Counted from the first letter of the stretch, positions 25,524-35,063 are shown. The stretch is DNA of 64,000 bases from an uncultured Pelagibacteraceae bacterium (GCA_902525565.1 CABZHY010000001.1:62001-126000), one strand, 5' to 3'. Numbers and translations are program-made. Notes: generated by a model from the letters alone, not told the origin.

Positions 25524-26266
25524 CCACCATCTATAATTATTGATGTTCCAGTTATCATTGAAGAAGCTGATGAAGCTAAAAAGCATACTGATGTAGCTAT
25601 ATCACTCTCAGTAGCTGCCTTTCCCATAGGAATATTTCCCAGGGCTAATTTTTTAAATTTTTTGTTTTTAAAAAAATTTTTAACCATCGGCGTTTCAACG
25701 AAAGTTGGAGCCACTGTATTAACTCTGATATTTTTTTTAGCTAATTCGACACCCATCCCTTTGGTTAATCCCTCAATTCCAAATTTAGTCATATTATATA
25801 CGTTTCTACCACCCATACCAACATGACCTAGTTGAGATGACATATTAATAATTGATCCTGGTCTTTTTTTATTTTTAAGCATTTTTTTTACAACAAGTTG
25901 CGCTACGTTAAATGCCGCCTTTAGATTTAAATCCACAAGGTAATTCATACTTTTTTGTTTTATTTTTTCAAAGGGCTCTGGAATATTAGTTCCCGCATTA
26001 TTTACTAATACATCAATAATTTTAATTTTATCTATTTTTTGTTTTAAATCTTCATAATTCATTACATCACATGTAATCTTAATAATTTTTCCTTTAACCT
26101 TTTTAATATCTTTTTCTAATTTATTAAGATCTGAAGATGTTCTGCTTAAAGCTATAACAGTTGCACCTGCCTCAGCTAATGCGATTGAGCATGCTCTTCC
26201 AAGTCCTTTTCCCGCACCAGTAACTAATGCATATTTGTTTTTCAAATTTATTTTTTGAAGATACAT
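25508..26266 (-). CDS. Short-chain dehydrogenase/reductase (gluconate 5-dehydrogenase-like)
   Basis: Classical SDR of 252 residues: 'TGAGKGLG' cofactor motif at 17-24, 'NNAGTN', catalytic Ser in 'NMSSQLG', and Tyr-x3-Lys in 'VYNMTKFG'; it ends 'IIDGGWTAQ'. It probably oxidises a sugar acid or polyol, but the family is too broad to assign. It is the third gene of a minus-strand run (GMC oxidoreductase, TerC, SDR, peptidase) in which neighbours abut or overlap. This fits an oxidative route fed by the GMC enzyme. Confidence 0.87.
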   Translation of the reverse strand: MYLQKINLKNKYALVTGAGKGLGRACSIALAEAGATVIALSRTSSDLNKLEKDIKKVKGKIIKITCDVMNYEDLKQKIDKIKIIDVLVNNAGTNIPEPFEKIKQKSMNYLVDLNLKAAFNVAQLVVKKMLKNKKRPGSIINMSSQLGHVGMGGRNVYNMTKFGIEGLTKGMGVELAKKNIRVNTVAPTFVETPMVKNFFKNKKFKKLALGNIPMGKAATESDIATSVCFLASSASSMITGTSIIIDGGWTAQ

Positions 26267-26859
26267 TAAAAGAATAATATTTTAATATCTGTGTAAATCA
26301 ACTCAACAGCCACTATTAAAATAGCAAATAACCCAAGCCAGGCTATCCATCTATATTTTTTAATCCATCCAGAAATTAAAGTTGCTGCAGTTGCCATTAA
26401 AACAATTGATAAAACTAACCCAAAAACAAGAAGCCCGTAGTGATCACCAGCTGCACCAGCAACACCCAAAACATTATCTAAACTCATTGTAAAATCTGCT
26501 AGTAAAACAGTCCAAATAGCTTTTAGAAAACTTGAACTATCTACTTTTACATCTTCTTCTGCATCTGAACCTTTGATTACGTCTACATAAAGTTTATAAA
26601 CAATATAAAGTAACAGTAACCCACCAAGTAATCTTAAACCGGTGATTTGTAGTAGATAGGCTGTAAGTAAAGTAAGTATAATTCTTAAAATTACAGCACC
26701 ACCAATTCCCCAAAAAATAACTTTTCTTCTTTGTTCTACTGGAAATTTAGATGCAACCATTCCAATTATTATTGCATTGTCACCTGCTAAAACTAAATCA
26801 ATAAGAATTATTTGAGTTACTATCGCTATTTGCTCTGGTGTAAAAAATTCTGCAAACAT
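26266..26859 (-). CDS. TerC/YjbE-family integral membrane protein
   Basis: Membrane protein of 197 residues with about six to seven helices and the TerC hallmark 'IDLVLAGDNAIIIG' in helix 1, repeated in form by 'DFTMSLDNVLGVAG' near residue 115. Acidic residues inside helices suggest metal-ion transport; relatives export Mn(II) or support metalation of secreted proteins. Its start overlaps the GMC gene stop by one base, and its stop overlaps the SDR start by one base. Confidence 0.85.
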   Translation of the reverse strand: MFAEFFTPEQIAIVTQIILIDLVLAGDNAIIIGMVASKFPVEQRRKVIFWGIGGAVILRIILTLLTAYLLQITGLRLLGGLLLLYIVYKLYVDVIKGSDAEEDVKVDSSSFLKAIWTVLLADFTMSLDNVLGVAGAAGDHYGLLVFGLVLSIVLMATAATLISGWIKKYRWIAWLGLFAILIVAVELIYTDIKILFF

Positions 26860-28454
26860 TACTGCTGTAGTATCATGTCTGCACCTTTTTCTGCAATCAT
26901 TATTGTTGGAGCATTAGTATTTCCCGAGGTGATATAAGGCATTACTGATGCATCAATCACTCTTAAGTTTTTGACTCCATGAACCTTTAACTGATCAGAT
27001 ACTACTGCATTTTCATCTTTACCCATTCTGCAAGTACTAACAGGATGGAAAATTGTATTAGCATATTTTCCCGCTTCAACTGCTAACTGCTCATTGTCAG
27101 TAATATTTATACCTGGTCTTAATTCTTCTGGTCTATAATCTTTATAGGCTTTGGACTCCATAACTATTTTTCTTACTATTTTAAGAGACTTACCTGCTAT
27201 TTCTCTATCTTCATCCGTAGATAGATAATTCATTTTAATCTTTGGAGGAATTCTTGTATCGGAGGATTTAAGTTCAATAGATCCTCTGCTAGTAGGTCTT
27301 ACATTAGTAATGGTTGGTGTGAAAGCAGGAAATTTGTGTAAAGATGATTTTCCTAAGAAATCTGTACTAGCAGGAGAAACATGAAATTGTAAGTTAGGAG
27401 TTTCTAAATGTGGATCACTTTTTACGAAACCACACAAATAACTAGCGCCAACTGTAAGAGGACCAGTTCGTGTTAAAAAAAACTTTAATCCAGTAAATAT
27501 TTTTTTAGTAAAGCTATAATAAATATCATTTAATGTTTCTAAATTTTTTATCTTATATACAGGTCTTAACATTAGATGGTCAGTTAAGTTTTGGCCTATA
27601 TTTTTATTATCCATTAATACTTCAATACCGTTATCTTTTAATAATTTAGATGGCCCCAAACCTGAGGCTTGGAGAATATGCGGAGATCCAATAGTACCAG
27701 CACTTAAAATGATTTCACCATTTGCTTCAACAGTATTTAACTTATCGCCAGTCCAAAAATTTACTTTTTTGGCAATTTTGTTTTCAAATTCAATATTTTT
27801 GATATGAGCCTTGGTTATAATTTTTAAATTACTTCTACTTTTTACAGGATTTAAATATCCAACTGCTGTGCTACATCTAAAACCATTTTTTACTGTTAAA
27901 GGAAAATATCCCATTCCCTCATTATCACCGTTGTTAAAATCATCAGTTTTTTTATATCCAAATTCTTCTGCAGCTTCTAAAAACAAGTCTAAAACTTTGA
28001 ATGTAGATCTAATTTTTTCTACCTTTAAAGGTCCGCCAGAACCATGAAATTCATTTTTTCCAAATTGGAAATCTTCAGATTTTTTAAAATAAGGAAGCAC
28101 ATCATCCCATGACCAGCCTACATTTCCTAATTGTCTCCAATAATTATAATCATTTGATTGCCCTCGAATATAAAGCATTCCATTAATAGAAGAACTTCCT
28201 CCAAGTGTTTTTCCTCTTGGGTAAGTCATCTTTCTATTATCACAGTAAGGCTCTTCTTCTGTGTTAAAACACCAATCAGTCTCAGGATTATGCATTGTTT
28301 TAAAATACCCTCCAGGGATATGTATCCATGGATTAGTATCTTTACCACCTGCCTCTAAAAGTAATACTTTATACTTTGGATTAGATGAAATTCTATTAGC
28401 AAGAACACATCCAGCTGATCCAGCGCCAATTATAATATAATCAAAATTATCCAT
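26859..28454 (-). CDS. GMC-family FAD oxidoreductase (choline/alcohol dehydrogenase-like)
   Basis: Flavoprotein of 531 residues that oxidises a primary alcohol to an aldehyde. FAD site 'IIIGAGSAGCVLANR' begins at residue 7; GMC signature 1 'GGSSSINGMLYIRG' begins at residue 85; the active-site His is in 'TIFHPVSTCRMG' and the C-terminal Asn in 'SGNTNAPT'. It is similar in layout to choline dehydrogenase (BetA), but no betaine aldehyde dehydrogenase is adjacent, so choline is not assured. It is first in a four-gene minus-strand operon, divergent from the TRAP transporter. Confidence 0.88.
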   Translation of the reverse strand: MDNFDYIIIGAGSAGCVLANRISSNPKYKVLLLEAGGKDTNPWIHIPGGYFKTMHNPETDWCFNTEEEPYCDNRKMTYPRGKTLGGSSSINGMLYIRGQSNDYNYWRQLGNVGWSWDDVLPYFKKSEDFQFGKNEFHGSGGPLKVEKIRSTFKVLDLFLEAAEEFGYKKTDDFNNGDNEGMGYFPLTVKNGFRCSTAVGYLNPVKSRSNLKIITKAHIKNIEFENKIAKKVNFWTGDKLNTVEANGEIILSAGTIGSPHILQASGLGPSKLLKDNGIEVLMDNKNIGQNLTDHLMLRPVYKIKNLETLNDIYYSFTKKIFTGLKFFLTRTGPLTVGASYLCGFVKSDPHLETPNLQFHVSPASTDFLGKSSLHKFPAFTPTITNVRPTSRGSIELKSSDTRIPPKIKMNYLSTDEDREIAGKSLKIVRKIVMESKAYKDYRPEELRPGINITDNEQLAVEAGKYANTIFHPVSTCRMGKDENAVVSDQLKVHGVKNLRVIDASVMPYITSGNTNAPTIMIAEKGADMILQQ

Positions 28455-28598
28455 TACTTAGAACTCTTATAAATTAAAATTTTTTAATTATAACATTTCT
28501 GTACACAAAAAAATTAAAATAATCCAATATTAACACTTGTTTTAGATTTCATTCTTTGACAAGATTTTGTTTTTAAAAATAAAGAGAGGGAAAACGAT

Positions 28599-29693
28599 AT
28601 GAAAAAAATCATTTCAATGTTATTTGCAGTTGCTATGGTATTTGGATTTATTTCAAATGCTAATGCTGCAAAAACACTAAAATGTCAGACAGTTCTTAAT
28701 ACTAAAGCTGATGAAGTTAAGATGTTAAAGGACTTTACTGATACAGTAACTGAATTAACTGGTGGATCTTTAAAATTCGAAATCTTACCTGCAGGAGCGG
28801 TTGTTGGAGTTAAAGAGACTCTAGATGCTGTTGACAAAGGTTTGATTGACTGTGGATTTGCATGGACTCACTATTGGTCAGGTGAACACCCTGCTGCAAT
28901 GCTATTTGGTTCTCCAGTAGCTGGTGGTGGAATAGGTATAGATAATTTAGCGTTTTTATCATGGTTCCAATATGGTGGTGGAAAAGCGCTTTATGATCAA
29001 TTATGGAAAGAGATGAACAGAGACATTAAAGGATTTATGCTTCAACCTGTTGGACCAGAGGCTTTAGGTTGGTTTCCAAAACCAATTAAAGATATGGCTG
29101 ATTTTAGAAAATATAAATTCAGAACTCCTCCAGGAATTCCAGGACAAACTTATAAAGACATTGGTATAGCATCTGTTGCTATGGGCGGTGGAGACATTCT
29201 ACCAGCTTTAGAAGCAGGAACTATTGATGCTGCTGAATGGTGTTGTCCAAAGCCAGACTTAACTTTTGGTTTCCAAAAAGTTTTAAAGCACTATTATTTA
29301 CAAGGTTTACACCAAGTAGTGGTAAATGCTGACTTTTATATTACTGGAAAAACATATAATGCTATGACTGCACACGAGAAGAAGTCTCTTGAAGTTGCAG
29401 CTGATGCGTCTTTGATAAAATCTTTAAGTTATAGAATTTTATCAAATGGTGAAGCTTTACAAGAACTTACAACAAAACATGGAGTGATTTTAGAAGATAC
29501 TCCATCTGACTACTTCACTGAGTATATGGCAGCTGCTAAAGCAACTTTGAACAAAAACGCTGAAAAAAATGCATTTTTCAAAGAAGTTTATGACTCTATG
29601 AAAGTATTTGCTGATAAAGCAGTTCCTTTCTGGAGTGGTGCTCAAATGTCTAATGCGAAGCTAGGAATGGCTCACGCAGCGACATTAAAGTAA
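28599..29693 (+). CDS. TRAP transporter substrate-binding protein (DctP, TakP-like)
   Basis: Periplasmic binding protein of 364 residues with a signal peptide (1-23, ending 'ANA'). The body follows the DctP plan: 'FRTPPGIPGQTY' carries the conserved Arg that grips the ligand carboxylate, and 'GTIDAAEWCCPKPDL' resembles the TakP/FcbT1 branch (2-oxo acid, mannitol or chlorobenzoate TRAP systems). GAGAGGG 8-15 bases before ATG is a good ribosome site. A strong terminator hairpin separates it from dctQ. None of the shared operators is upstream. Confidence 0.92.
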   Translation: MKKIISMLFAVAMVFGFISNANAAKTLKCQTVLNTKADEVKMLKDFTDTVTELTGGSLKFEILPAGAVVGVKETLDAVDKGLIDCGFAWTHYWSGEHPAAMLFGSPVAGGGIGIDNLAFLSWFQYGGGKALYDQLWKEMNRDIKGFMLQPVGPEALGWFPKPIKDMADFRKYKFRTPPGIPGQTYKDIGIASVAMGGGDILPALEAGTIDAAEWCCPKPDLTFGFQKVLKHYYLQGLHQVVVNADFYITGKTYNAMTAHEKKSLEVAADASLIKSLSYRILSNGEALQELTTKHGVILEDTPSDYFTEYMAAAKATLNKNAEKNAFFKEVYDSMKVFADKAVPFWSGAQMSNAKLGMAHAATLK

Positions 29694-29712
29694 TCATCAA
29701 ATAATTAGAATA

Positions 29713-29748
29713 TTAGAGCGGACTTATTAGTCCGCTCTAATTTTTTTT
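29713..29748 (+). terminator. Strong hairpin with U tract between dctP and dctQ
   Basis: A 12-bp perfect stem (TTAGAGCGGACT at 29713-29724, AGTCCGCTCTAA at 29729-29740) with a TATT loop and eight Ts. It is the best intrinsic terminator in the window, yet it lies inside an evident operon, 13 bases before dctQ. Partial termination would make binding protein outnumber permease. Confidence 0.88.
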
Positions 29749-29761
29749 AATAAAAATTTAT

Positions 29762-30376
29762 ATGGCTGAAGAACCAAGTAAATTAGATATTTCAGATGAA
29801 ATGATTGCCGAAAGGCGAGGTGGTTCGGGAAAAATGCCAGAAGATATGCCATCTTGGATGGCAAAGTCCATAATTAACATAGATAAATTTAGTAAGTGGA
29901 TTGGTAGTGTGGTTTGTTGGATATTAATGCCACTTATTTTTGCTATGACGTATGAGGTACTAGCAAGAAAATTATTTTTAGCACCAACAATATGGGCTTA
30001 TGATATAAGCAGATTTTTATATGGAGCTCTTTTTATGCTGGGTGCAGGTTATGCACTTTCAAGAGGAGTTCATATTAGAGCAGATTTCTTATACAGAAAT
30101 TTTAAAACCAAAAATCAAGGATTAATTGATTTTTGGCTGTATCTATTATTTTATTTCCCTGGTCTTATTGTCTTTTTATATATGACTTTTGGATTTGTTT
30201 TAGAGTCTATCCAAAGAGGTGAAAGAGGAATGGATACTACCTGGATGCCATATATGTGGCCAATTAAAACATGTTTGTTAATTGGAATTATATTTTTACT
30301 TATCCAAGGATTTTCAGAATTACTTAAAAGCTATTGGGCAGCTAAAAAGGGTGAGTGGCCAGGAGAAGATAAATGA
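29762..30376 (+). CDS. TRAP transporter small permease (DctQ)
   Basis: Four-helix small membrane subunit of 204 residues. A long hydrophilic N-terminus (about 40 residues) precedes helices near residues 49-69, 80-100, 124-145 and 169-185. The DctQ blocks 'EVLARKLF' and 'GYALSRGVHIRADF' are clear. It overlaps dctM by 4 nt (ATGA). Confidence 0.9.
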   Translation: MAEEPSKLDISDEMIAERRGGSGKMPEDMPSWMAKSIINIDKFSKWIGSVVCWILMPLIFAMTYEVLARKLFLAPTIWAYDISRFLYGALFMLGAGYALSRGVHIRADFLYRNFKTKNQGLIDFWLYLLFYFPGLIVFLYMTFGFVLESIQRGERGMDTTWMPYMWPIKTCLLIGIIFLLIQGFSELLKSYWAAKKGEWPGEDK

Positions 30377-31707
30377 TTGCAGAATTAATTGATCCAGCTA
30401 TTTTAGGTTTTATTTTAGTTGGAGTAATGCTGTTTGCAATTTTTGTTGGATTTCCAATTTCTTTCACTTTAATTTTTTTAGGTTTTGTATTTGGTTATTT
30501 AGGATTTGGAAAATTAGTCTTTTATTTAATGACGCTCCAATTTTCGATGGTGATGACAGAACAAACCCTTGCCGCCGTTCCACTCTTTGTGTTTATGGGA
30601 ATTATGATGGAGCAAGCAGGTTTAATGGAAAGGTTATTTTCAGCCTTTCAGATGATGTTAGCAAAAGTAAAGGGCTCATTATATTACGCCGTATTGTTTG
30701 TTTCTGTTATTTTTGCAGCTGCAACTGGAATAGTTGGTGCTTCAGTTACTATTTTGGGAATTATGGCTGCAAAATCAATGAACAGATCAAATTACGATGT
30801 AAAACTTGCTGCAGGTACAATTACAGCTGGTGGAACTTTGGGAATTTTAATTCCACCCAGTATAATGCTTGTTGTAATGGGACCGATAATGGAAATTCCT
30901 GTTATTGATTTGTTTGCTGCAGCAATTATTCCAGGAATACTTCTTGCAAGTTTATACGCAGGCTACACAACAATTAGATGCATGATTAACCCAAAACTTG
31001 GACCTGTGCTACCTGAGGAAATGCGTGCAGCTAGTATGAAAGAAGTTTGGATTGAATTTTTCTTAGGTCTAGTTCCACCCGCAGCATTAGTTTTTGCAGC
31101 ATTAGGAAGTATTTTATTTGGTTTTGCTACACCGACGGAGGCTGCAGGGTGTGGTGCAATGGGTGCATTGCTACTTTCATTAGCTTATAAAAAATTAACT
31201 TTATCAAAACTTCAAGAAGCTTTAGTTAAAACTTTAGAAATCACAGCTTTGATTATGGTTTTAGTTGCTGCCTCAAATTTTTTTGGAGCAGTATTTGCTA
31301 GATTGGGAACACCAACTTTATTAACAGAATTTTTATTAGGTTTAGAAATGAACAAATATCTAATCTTAGGAATGATTATGGTCATGATATTTTTGCTGGG
31401 TTGGCCATTAGAGTGGGTACCGATAGTTATGATTATTGTCCCAATAATTTTGCCACTAGTAGAAGCATTAGGATTTAATTTAACTTGGTTTGCAATTCTG
31501 GTTGCTGTCAATCTCCAGACCGCCTGGCTATCCCCACCTGTAGCGCTCTCAGCATATTTTTTAAAAGGCGTAGTTCCAGAATGGGATTTGAAAGATATTT
31601 ATTATGGAATGATGCAATTTATGGTTCTACAAGTTATAGGCTTAATTTTAATAATCATATTTCCTAAAATTGCATTATGGCTACCAACTCTCTTATATGG
31701 ACAGTAG
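30373..31707 (+). CDS. TRAP transporter large permease (DctM)
   Basis: Large permease of 444 residues with about twelve helices, which uses the sodium gradient to import the DctP-bound acid. DctM features include 'AAVPLFVFMGIMMEQAG', 'ATGIVGASVTILGIMAA', 'GTLGILIPPSIMLVV' and 'GFATPTEAAGCGAMGAL'. It is translationally coupled to dctQ (ATGA). An NCS1 permease gene follows after 25 nt and may be in the same transcript. Confidence 0.93.
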   Translation: MIAELIDPAILGFILVGVMLFAIFVGFPISFTLIFLGFVFGYLGFGKLVFYLMTLQFSMVMTEQTLAAVPLFVFMGIMMEQAGLMERLFSAFQMMLAKVKGSLYYAVLFVSVIFAAATGIVGASVTILGIMAAKSMNRSNYDVKLAAGTITAGGTLGILIPPSIMLVVMGPIMEIPVIDLFAAAIIPGILLASLYAGYTTIRCMINPKLGPVLPEEMRAASMKEVWIEFFLGLVPPAALVFAALGSILFGFATPTEAAGCGAMGALLLSLAYKKLTLSKLQEALVKTLEITALIMVLVAASNFFGAVFARLGTPTLLTEFLLGLEMNKYLILGMIMVMIFLLGWPLEWVPIVMIIVPIILPLVEALGFNLTWFAILVAVNLQTAWLSPPVALSAYFLKGVVPEWDLKDIYYGMMQFMVLQVIGLILIIIFPKIALWLPTLLYGQ

Positions 31708-31732
31708 AATTTATTAGTTTAAAATAAATTTA

Positions 31733-33190
31733 GTGAATCAGCCAAAAGTAAAATACTCACTCTCTAATTGGGACTTAGTCACAGTTAATCCAAATTATAA
31801 AACTTGGAATTGGAAAGATTTATTTTGTTTTTGGGGAGCAAACGTACAAAGTGTAATTGGTTTTTCATTAATATCCTCTTTATACTTAATGTATAGTTTA
31901 AATATTTTTGTAGTTTTTTTTGGGACAATATTAGGATCTTTTTTTGTTTATTTATTTTCAAATATTATTGGAAAACCTTCTCAAAAATTTGGTTTACCAT
32001 TTGCAGTATTGTTAAGATCATCTTTAGGATTTAATGGTGCTAAATTATTTGGATTAATTAGAAGTTTAGTAGGAATTTTTTTATTTGGTATCCAAACTTA
32101 TTTTATATCTAAAATAATAGTTTACTTAATAAGGATAGCAATTTTTTCAATTGATAATTCCTTATTGGAGCAAGAAATTTTCATTACCTTTTATTTTGGT
32201 TTAAATATTATTGACTGGTTTGCAATAGTAATAACAATAGTTCTACAGACTTTGTTTTTTACTGTTGGAATGCAGTATAATAAAAAAATAATTAATTTTT
32301 CAGCAATCACAGTCTATGCTGGTTTGCTTATTTTTTTCTTTGTTGTTTTATTAAGTGATGTAAAAATAACTACCGAGGTTTTTTCAAATATATTTAATCT
32401 TAATAATTTTATAAATATAAATAATTTAGCTCCTCTGATTACTGTTGCCGGAACAATATTTGCCTATTTTTCAATTTTAATAATTAGTTTTGGTGATTTT
32501 TCTAGGTATGTAAAAAATGAGAAAGAATTAAAAAAAGGAAACTTAAGTTTAATTTTGAATTTAATTATTTTTTCTTTTTTTTCAGTATTCATAGTTATAG
32601 GTTCTGATGTTTTTCTTAATCAAAAATTTTCAGATATAGAAAGAATTTTTACTAATCCATTAGATATAGTCGGGAAATTTGATAATATACAAATAACAAT
32701 AGTTGTTCTATTTTTTATCATAATTGCTTCAGCCTCTACAAATTTAGTTGCCAATTTCATCCCATCTCAATATTCTCTAATAAATTTTGCCCCTTCAAAA
32801 TTAAGATTAAAAAGTGCTAGTTATTTAATTGCTTTTTTTGGTTTGTTGGTTGCAATATTCTGGCTAACTATATTGAGTCAAATAGGGATTTTATCCTTTG
32901 TTGATACCTTTGGTGCTTTTTTTGGACCTTTGTTTGGAGTGATGGCAGCTGATTATTATTTAATTAAAAATCAAGAATTAAGCAATAAAGATCTTTATTC
33001 TATAGACAAAGAAAGTGCTTATTATTATTCAGGTGGTTGGCATATAAAAGGTGTTTACTCTTTAATATTAGGATTTATTTTTTCAGCTTCTACAATTTGG
33101 AACACTAATTTAATGTTTTTACAGTCCTACGCTTGGATAATGGGTGCATTTGTTGCTTGGATAACATATTACTTATTAGCAAAAAAGTAA
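31733..33190 (+). CDS. NCS1-family nucleobase/cation symporter
   Basis: Twelve-helix transporter of 485 residues in the nucleobase:cation symporter-1 family (cytosine, uracil, hydantoin, allantoin, thiamine precursors). Recognised from the N-terminal 'LSNWDLVTVNPNYKTWNWKD' region, the 'GKPSQKFGLPFAVLLRSSLG' segment and 'SFGDFSRYVKNEKEL' mid-protein. The start is GTG 31733. It lies between the TRAP genes and a zinc alcohol dehydrogenase (1 nt away), so it may import a nitrogen heterocycle or a related compound. Substrate uncertain. Confidence 0.83.
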   Translation: MNQPKVKYSLSNWDLVTVNPNYKTWNWKDLFCFWGANVQSVIGFSLISSLYLMYSLNIFVVFFGTILGSFFVYLFSNIIGKPSQKFGLPFAVLLRSSLGFNGAKLFGLIRSLVGIFLFGIQTYFISKIIVYLIRIAIFSIDNSLLEQEIFITFYFGLNIIDWFAIVITIVLQTLFFTVGMQYNKKIINFSAITVYAGLLIFFFVVLLSDVKITTEVFSNIFNLNNFININNLAPLITVAGTIFAYFSILIISFGDFSRYVKNEKELKKGNLSLILNLIIFSFFSVFIVIGSDVFLNQKFSDIERIFTNPLDIVGKFDNIQITIVVLFFIIIASASTNLVANFIPSQYSLINFAPSKLRLKSASYLIAFFGLLVAIFWLTILSQIGILSFVDTFGAFFGPLFGVMAADYYLIKNQELSNKDLYSIDKESAYYYSGGWHIKGVYSLILGFIFSASTIWNTNLMFLQSYAWIMGAFVAWITYYLLAKK

Positions 33191-33191
33191 T

Positions 33192-34196
33192 ATGAAAGCT
33201 CTAGTATACACAGGTACTCAAGAATTAGTTTATAGAGACGAACCAAATCCAATTGAGGTTTCAGGAGAAAGTATTTTAAAGATACATGCTTCAGGAATTT
33301 GTGGTTCGGATATGCATGCCTATCATGGACATGATGAAAGAAGAGTGCCTCCATTAATATTGGGACATGAGGTAAGTGGAGAGGTTCAGAATGGAAAATT
33401 CAAAGGAAAAGATGTTGTTTTAAATCCTTTAATTACTTGTGGTAAATGTGAATATTGCACAAGTGGAAGAGAGCATCTTTGTCCAAAAAGAATTATTTTG
33501 GGCATGAATAAACCTATTGAAAGGCAAGGTGTTTTTGCAGAATTTGTATCAACACCCGATCAAAACATTTATGAAATTCCAGATGGTCTAGATAAAAATG
33601 AGGCTCCAGTAGCAGAGCCAACCGCTGTTTCTTTGCATGCGGTATTAATGGGCGAACAAGCACTAAGCAAACCTTTGTCTGAATGTAAAACTTTAATTCA
33701 AGGAGGTGGAGCGATTGGTTTGTTATGTGGTCTAATATTATCCAAAATTAAAGGTAACAAGAATATAATTCTATCTGATCCAAATAAATTGAGACTTAAA
33801 GAATGTTCTAAATATTTAGAAGCCAAATATGTAGCTCCAAATGACAAAGAAATAACTAGTAATAACTTTGATATAGTTTTTGATACTGTTGGACTAGAAA
33901 TCACAAGACAACAAGCAATCGAAGTAGTAAAACCAGGTGGAACTATTATTCACATAGGTTTAACCCAGCCTGCTGGAACTTTTAATTTTAGAAAAATGAC
34001 TTTACAAGAAGTTACAGTAATAGGCACTTATTGCTATACGAATAAAGATTTTGAGCAAACTTTAAAGATTTTAGTAAACAAAGATATTGGATCGTTGGAT
34101 TGGATTGAATATAGAGAATTAAAAAGTGGTGGAGATGCTTTTAAGCAAATCCATGACGGCACATGTGTTGCTCCAAAAATTATCCTTTTACCTTAG
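33192..34196 (+). CDS. Zinc-dependent alcohol dehydrogenase (MDR family)
   Basis: Medium-chain dehydrogenase of 334 residues, closest in motif layout to sorbitol/threonine/idonate dehydrogenases. Catalytic zinc ligands Cys37 and His59-Glu60 ('GHEVSG') and the structural zinc cysteines 83, 86, 89 and 97 are all present. The Rossmann segment 'IQGGGAIGLLCG' binds NAD(P). It is one base after the NCS1 gene and probably co-transcribed; it oxidises a secondary alcohol or polyol. Its end overlaps, tail to tail, a 49-codon reading frame on the other strand. Confidence 0.88.
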   Translation: MKALVYTGTQELVYRDEPNPIEVSGESILKIHASGICGSDMHAYHGHDERRVPPLILGHEVSGEVQNGKFKGKDVVLNPLITCGKCEYCTSGREHLCPKRIILGMNKPIERQGVFAEFVSTPDQNIYEIPDGLDKNEAPVAEPTAVSLHAVLMGEQALSKPLSECKTLIQGGGAIGLLCGLILSKIKGNKNIILSDPNKLRLKECSKYLEAKYVAPNDKEITSNNFDIVFDTVGLEITRQQAIEVVKPGGTIIHIGLTQPAGTFNFRKMTLQEVTVIGTYCYTNKDFEQTLKILVNKDIGSLDWIEYRELKSGGDAFKQIHDGTCVAPKIILLP

Positions 34197-34329
34197 ATAT
34201 TAAGTCTATTTTTGAGTTAATAGCTCTTGATCCACCTGTTTTAAGCTCTTCAGATACTACCGGTGCAGATATCATAAACGACCAATAAATCAAAAGCAAA
34301 AAAACAAATATAATTTTCATATTATTCAT
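34180..34329 (-). CDS. Short putative exported peptide, 49 aa
   Basis: A 49-codon frame from ATG 34329 (in-frame ATG also at 34320) to TAA, reading MNNMKIIFVFLLLIYWSFMI then a polar tail. The N-terminus has signal-peptide or single-helix character. It fills the otherwise empty gap between the alcohol dehydrogenase and the DUF3047 gene, overlapping the former by 17 nt. No ribosome site is evident and no family was recognised. Confidence 0.38.
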   Translation of the reverse strand: MNNMKIIFVFLLLIYWSFMISAPVVSEELKTGGSRAINSKIDLISKVKG

Positions 34330-34409
34330 TTAGCAATCAATCTTGAATTTAGAATGTTTAAATTGTGACTGAATATTGAATTTATAAATAATTTATCTAT
34401 AAGAAGATT

Positions 34410-35060
34410 ATGTTTAAATTCTTTTATATTTTTATTATATCATTAATTTTTCTTAACTCTGCGCTGGCTGAAAATATGAATATTTTTAAATTTACAGAGC
34501 AAGAGCTGTCAGAACTCGATGTTCGTAAGGTTAGAGGAGCAGATAACAAAACAGTTTATACCGTTGGATCAAATGAGAATGGTAATTTTTTAAAAGCAGT
34601 AGCTGATAACGCAGCTTCTGGCCTTGGAAAAGAGGTTAAAATTGATCTAAATAAAACACCTTTTATTAATATTACCTGGAAAATAGAGAGAGATTTGCAA
34701 GGCATTAATGAGAATTCAAAAAAAGGTCATGATTTTGCAGCTAGAGTATTTGCTGTGAAAAAAACAGGAGCAACACCACTTTCAAATAGAGCAATTAATT
34801 ACGTTTTTTCAAGCAATAGTGCAGTTGGTCAGAACTGGCCGAGTCCTTACACAAAAAAATCAATAGACAATGTGTTATCAACTACAAAAGATAATCTGAA
34901 TGTTTGGGTAACAGTAAAAGCCAATGTTAAAGAAGATTTTAAAAAATTTCATGATCTAGATGTGAATGAACTAGATGGTCTGGCTATAATGGCTGACACT
35001 GATAATTCTAAAATGAAATCAATTTCTTATTTTCAGAATATTTATTTTTCAGCAGATTAA
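34410..35060 (+). CDS. DUF3047 family exported protein
   Basis: Protein of 216 residues with a signal peptide (1-20, ending 'ALA'). The family blocks are 'ITWKIERDLQG', 'KKGHDFAARVFAV', 'AINYVFSSNSAVGQNWPSPYT' and 'LDGLAIMADTDNS'. DUF3047 proteins have no established function; the fold looks like a carbohydrate-binding-type beta sandwich, by inference only. A single gene, with a short convergent frame following it. Confidence 0.82.
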   Translation: MFKFFYIFIISLIFLNSALAENMNIFKFTEQELSELDVRKVRGADNKTVYTVGSNENGNFLKAVADNAASGLGKEVKIDLNKTPFINITWKIERDLQGINENSKKGHDFAARVFAVKKTGATPLSNRAINYVFSSNSAVGQNWPSPYTKKSIDNVLSTTKDNLNVWVTVKANVKEDFKKFHDLDVNELDGLAIMADTDNSKMKSISYFQNIYFSAD

Positions 35061-35063
35061 TTA

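Noticed and set aside
28455-28598. Possible riboswitch or operator in the GMC/TRAP divergent gap
   Set aside because: The 144 bp contain AT-rich sequence with one TTGACA (28556) but no properly spaced -10, no stable stem-loop and no copy of the shared motif.
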